Shown: piece after piece, positions 61,791 through 64,000 of the stretch
Layout of the letters: the number at the start of each line of letters is the position of its first letter
Position numbering within the stretch: position 1 is the first letter of the stretch
Assembly: GCF_000218625.1 (NCBI RefSeq)
Contig: NC_015672.1
Span: 806,001-870,000, forward strand
From: Flexistipes sinusarabici DSM 4947
Lineage (GTDB): Bacteria > Chrysiogenota > Deferribacteres > Deferribacterales > Flexistipitaceae
Direction: 5' to 3'
Length of the DNA stretch: 64,000 bases
Made by a program: the position numbers and the translations under genes
Notes under the pieces: generated by a model
What the model was told of the DNA's origin: nothing
The model's input: only the letters and a program-made list of their open reading frames with translations
Databases searched by the model: none

Positions 61791-63227
61791 TTGGCACCCT
61801 CCCATTTTTTTCACAGTATCATACCAAGTGAACGTTTATTTAACAATTCATCAATTGTAGGAGCTAAATTAGGCGGCTTGGGTTTTCGAAATCTAAATAT
61901 TTCCTTAGCCATAATAAATGCTCTGCTAATACCATCTAAAAGGCTATAATATATAAATTTTGGTCGATCTTTCTTTTTGGATTTCTCCCTCTTAGAATTT
62001 GCAATGACCTGCTCTTTTAATATTTCATCCTCCTGTACCATCAGCAATACGCTCCAGGCTAACATGGATGCTCCAAGCAGTGATTTTATCGCATTAAAGT
62101 TAGGGGTTAAACTCTTCTCTATTCCAAAGCCCTGCTTCTCAAATCTGTAACATTCTTCCACGCCCCAGCGGTGGTAATATCCTGTCACGCGTCTCTTAAT
62201 CTCTCTGGATTTCTTTATGTGACCATTTGTAAGTAAAATATGAGGCTCTTTATTCTCCTCCCCCTTATTAACCATTACAGTCACAGGGTAAAGCTTACCT
62301 TCAAGATTTATATAACACTTCTTATAGCCAAACCTAAAAGATTTCCCAATTTTGTAACGTCTGTTTATTTTCTTCACTAAATCAGGAATACTTACCGGTT
62401 TACCTCCTAAAACAAGGTGGCGCTTTTTTGTTAATCTGGTTACAAAATCAAGATCCTTGTTTAAAAAATAATTCAGCATAATACCGCCGTCATAACCACG
62501 GTCTAATACCCACAAACCTTTGGGTCCAGCTGCTGATACAAAATTCTCTACCGCTTTCATACTTTCCGTGTTCATACTCTTAAAGCTCTGTTCTTCGCTG
62601 CTGTACATATCAAGATACATTGGAAATGTTATTCTCTCAGAAGGATTGTAACAACTTATTTGATTTAGATAATAACCGTTGCCGGTACTGCCTTTGCTCC
62701 CATCTCTTAAACGACAATGATTTTCAAAGTTATTGCCAAAATGATGACAAATGTCTCCCGCATCCAAAGCTATTATTGTTTCTTCCCTTACTTTGTCTTT
62801 CCACTTGTTCATATTGTAATAATTCGACAATTCAAGAATCTCTGGGTGATCATGGACATTACGGCGTATCCTTTTTAAAGTGTCTTTTATGGCTATATCT
62901 TCCTTCAGGCTTCTTGCTATTTCTGTTAAGTTGCAGCTCTTTGAGGCTAATACTCCGGTTACTATTTCCAAAATATGTTTATGAAGGGGCTTTTTTACAC
63001 TTACATTATCCTCTGAAATTGATGATGCTACACTCACAATTTTTCTCTTCACATTTTTCCTAATTTCACCTATCATAAACTGCCTCCTTTTTCTTTTTTG
63101 TTAGTGCTTTATGGTAAATTCACTATACAGGAAAAAGGAGGCTTATTCAATCACTTATCTTCATCTTTTACCTTTCTTTACAAATACTTATCAAATATCT
63201 TTTTGAGAAAATGGGAGGGTGCCAATG
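61791..63227 (-). mobile_element. IS4-like insertion sequence in fadL-type gene (about 1.44 kb)
   Basis: Inverted ends TTGGCACCCTCCCATTTT and AAAATGGGAGGGTGCCAA are perfect over 18 bp. The duplication GAAAAATA is at 61783-61790 and 63228-63235; the right end has two further bases (TG) before it, so the exact boundary is uncertain by 2 bp. The termini resemble those of the element at 15.8 kb (CACCCCATTTT), which suggests a related group. One intact transposase lies on the minus strand. Confidence 0.9.
61811..63076 (-). CDS. IS4-family-like DDE transposase
   Basis: The 421-residue protein starts with ATG after AAAAGGAGGCAGTTT. Catalytic residues are visible in IIALDAGDICHHFG (D), LWVLDRGYDGGIML (D) and RWGVEECYRFEKQGFGIEK (E; YRFEK with a following K, close to the IS4 YREK signature). 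It shares domain order and several blocks with the transposase at 15965-17284 but is clearly distinct. The frame is intact, so the element may be active. It is transcribed opposite to the porin gene. Confidence 0.9.
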   Translation of the reverse strand: MIGEIRKNVKRKIVSVASSISEDNVSVKKPLHKHILEIVTGVLASKSCNLTEIARSLKEDIAIKDTLKRIRRNVHDHPEILELSNYYNMNKWKDKVREETIIALDAGDICHHFGNNFENHCRLRDGSKGSTGNGYYLNQISCYNPSERITFPMYLDMYSSEEQSFKSMNTESMKAVENFVSAAGPKGLWVLDRGYDGGIMLNYFLNKDLDFVTRLTKKRHLVLGGKPVSIPDLVKKINRRYKIGKSFRFGYKKCYINLEGKLYPVTVMVNKGEENKEPHILLTNGHIKKSREIKRRVTGYYHRWGVEECYRFEKQGFGIEKSLTPNFNAIKSLLGASMLAWSVLLMVQEDEILKEQVIANSKREKSKKKDRPKFIYYSLLDGISRAFIMAKEIFRFRKPKPPNLAPTIDELLNKRSLGMIL

Positions 63228-64000
63228 GAAAAATAAGCTTGCAATGTTGCCTTATAACGGGAGTATTTTAATGCTTAATTCAGACGGTGACTCCAAGCTT
63301 ACTGCAGATGACTGGGCTTACGGGTGGAATGCTGCAGTTCATTATAAAATTACAGAAAACTGGAAAGCCGGGATTTCCTACAGAAGCGGAATTAAACATG
63401 AAATAAAAGACGGAACTGCTGAATTGTCACTTCCTTCAGGTAATCTTATCGGAAGCGGCCCAGTGCCTGCCATGAATATTCAGAAAACGGGAAGTGCTGA
63501 TATAACATTACCTGAAATTCTTTATTTAGGTACTTCTTACGAAATAGGTAAATTTACTTTTGAACTGGACGGGCAGTGGACAGGTTGGTCATCTTATGAT
63601 GAATTAAAGATTGAATTTGAAGACGGAAGCCAGCAAGTAAGCCCCAAAAACTGGGAAGATGTATGGGCAATAAGATTGGGGGCACAGTATAGTGTTAACA
63701 AGATGCTTGATTTGAGAGCGGGTATTATCAGAGATTATTCACCGATCCCGGATGACACTGTTGATCCTCTTGTACCTTCTGGAGACAGATGGCTGTATGC
63801 TGTGGGGCTTGGATTCAATTTTCACCGGTTAACAATAGACGTTGCGTATAATTATCTTGATGATGAAAACAGAGAATTTGATAATGAAGTGGGTAAGAAA
63901 GCTCCGTACGGTTATGTTGCACCGGAACTTACAGGGGAATTTAAAGATATAGATGCACATATCTTCGGTGTAAATGTTTCCTATAAATTTTAAATAAAAT

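Larger units (their letters stand above)
61256..63993 (+). pseudogene. FadL/OMPP1-type outer-membrane porin, split by an IS4-like element
   Basis: The first part (61256-61790) starts after AAAGGAGGCTTT. It has a signal peptide ending FVFA, then NGFQINEQGSKALGMGGAFV and DPSALYFNPAGITQLE, diagnostic of FadL-type porins for hydrophobic compounds. The second part (from 63236) continues with KLAMLPYNGSILMLNSDGD and ends in the beta-barrel strand IFGVNVSYKF with C-terminal Phe. Removing the IS and one 8-bp duplication gives a single open frame of 431 codons, stop included, so the insertion is the only damage. The natural substrate (fatty acid or hydrocarbon) is unknown. Confidence 0.93.

Noticed and set aside
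63211-63993. Independent 260-residue porin-like gene starting at 63211
   Set aside because: Its first residues are read from the IS inverted repeat; it is the 3' half of the split fadL-type gene and lacks a signal peptide.

Overview
The window looks like a chromosomal segment of an AT-rich, Gram-negative, anaerobic or facultatively anaerobic bacterium. It carries LptD, a FadL-type porin and the dTDP-rhamnose genes (outer membrane), a class III ribonucleotide reductase (anaerobic growth), and gene content and IS load that resemble Deferribacterota such as Flexistipes. The taxon is an inference from protein flavour, not from a marker gene.

Layout. 1-5.7 kb: the end of a PAS hybrid histidine kinase, a pRiA4b ORF-3-like protein, a DUF454 remnant and an intact IS5-like element, separated by low-complexity word-repeat DNA. 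5.7-10.8 kb: a choline to glycine-betaine operon (FadR-type regulator, betA, betB, choline/betaine binding protein) with two TGGTnnnACCA operators. 10.8-14.8 kb (minus): an anaerobic nucleotide reductase locus (cobalamin riboswitch, nrdD, a separate small glycyl-radical-domain gene, nrdG), colonised by REP-like hairpins. 15-22.7 kb: birA and the bioA-D-B-F-(esterase)-C operon; an IS4-like element sits in the birA/bioA regulatory gap. 22.7-38 kb: housekeeping genes (rlmH, dksA-like, gpmI, comF, gap, pgk, ileS, lspA, purH, purDE, a TsaC-like gene). 36.9-39.2 kb (minus): a Gly-rich secreted protein, an M20 peptidase and a GNAT protein. 39.3-46.3 kb: a MITE just upstream of tRNA-Pro, a Sel1 protein, a membrane protein of unknown role, and a damaged rmlB-D-C' cluster ending in a decayed IS1634-like element. 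46.8-51.6 kb: the livJHMGF branched-chain amino-acid transporter. 51.6-53.9 kb: a frameshifted DUF457 gene and a second copy of the IS5-like element. 54-60.3 kb (minus): accD-folC-lptD-unknown-DHH. 60.5-64 kb: a small unknown gene and a fadL-type gene split by another IS4-like element.

The recurring theme is mobile and repeat DNA acting at fine scale. Exact target duplications can be read for five elements. The IS4-like element and its 332-bp MITE both sit with the duplication ending exactly 3 nt upstream of a TTGACA -35 box, in the same orientation. A 37-41 bp hairpin repeat is nested in a riboswitch loop, a dead transposase, the MITE and the last codons of nrdD. Heptamer word repeats lie in many intergenic gaps and, in frame, inside rmlB. 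The strongest biological candidate is the class III ribonucleotide reductase whose glycyl-radical domain is encoded as a separate 69-residue protein.
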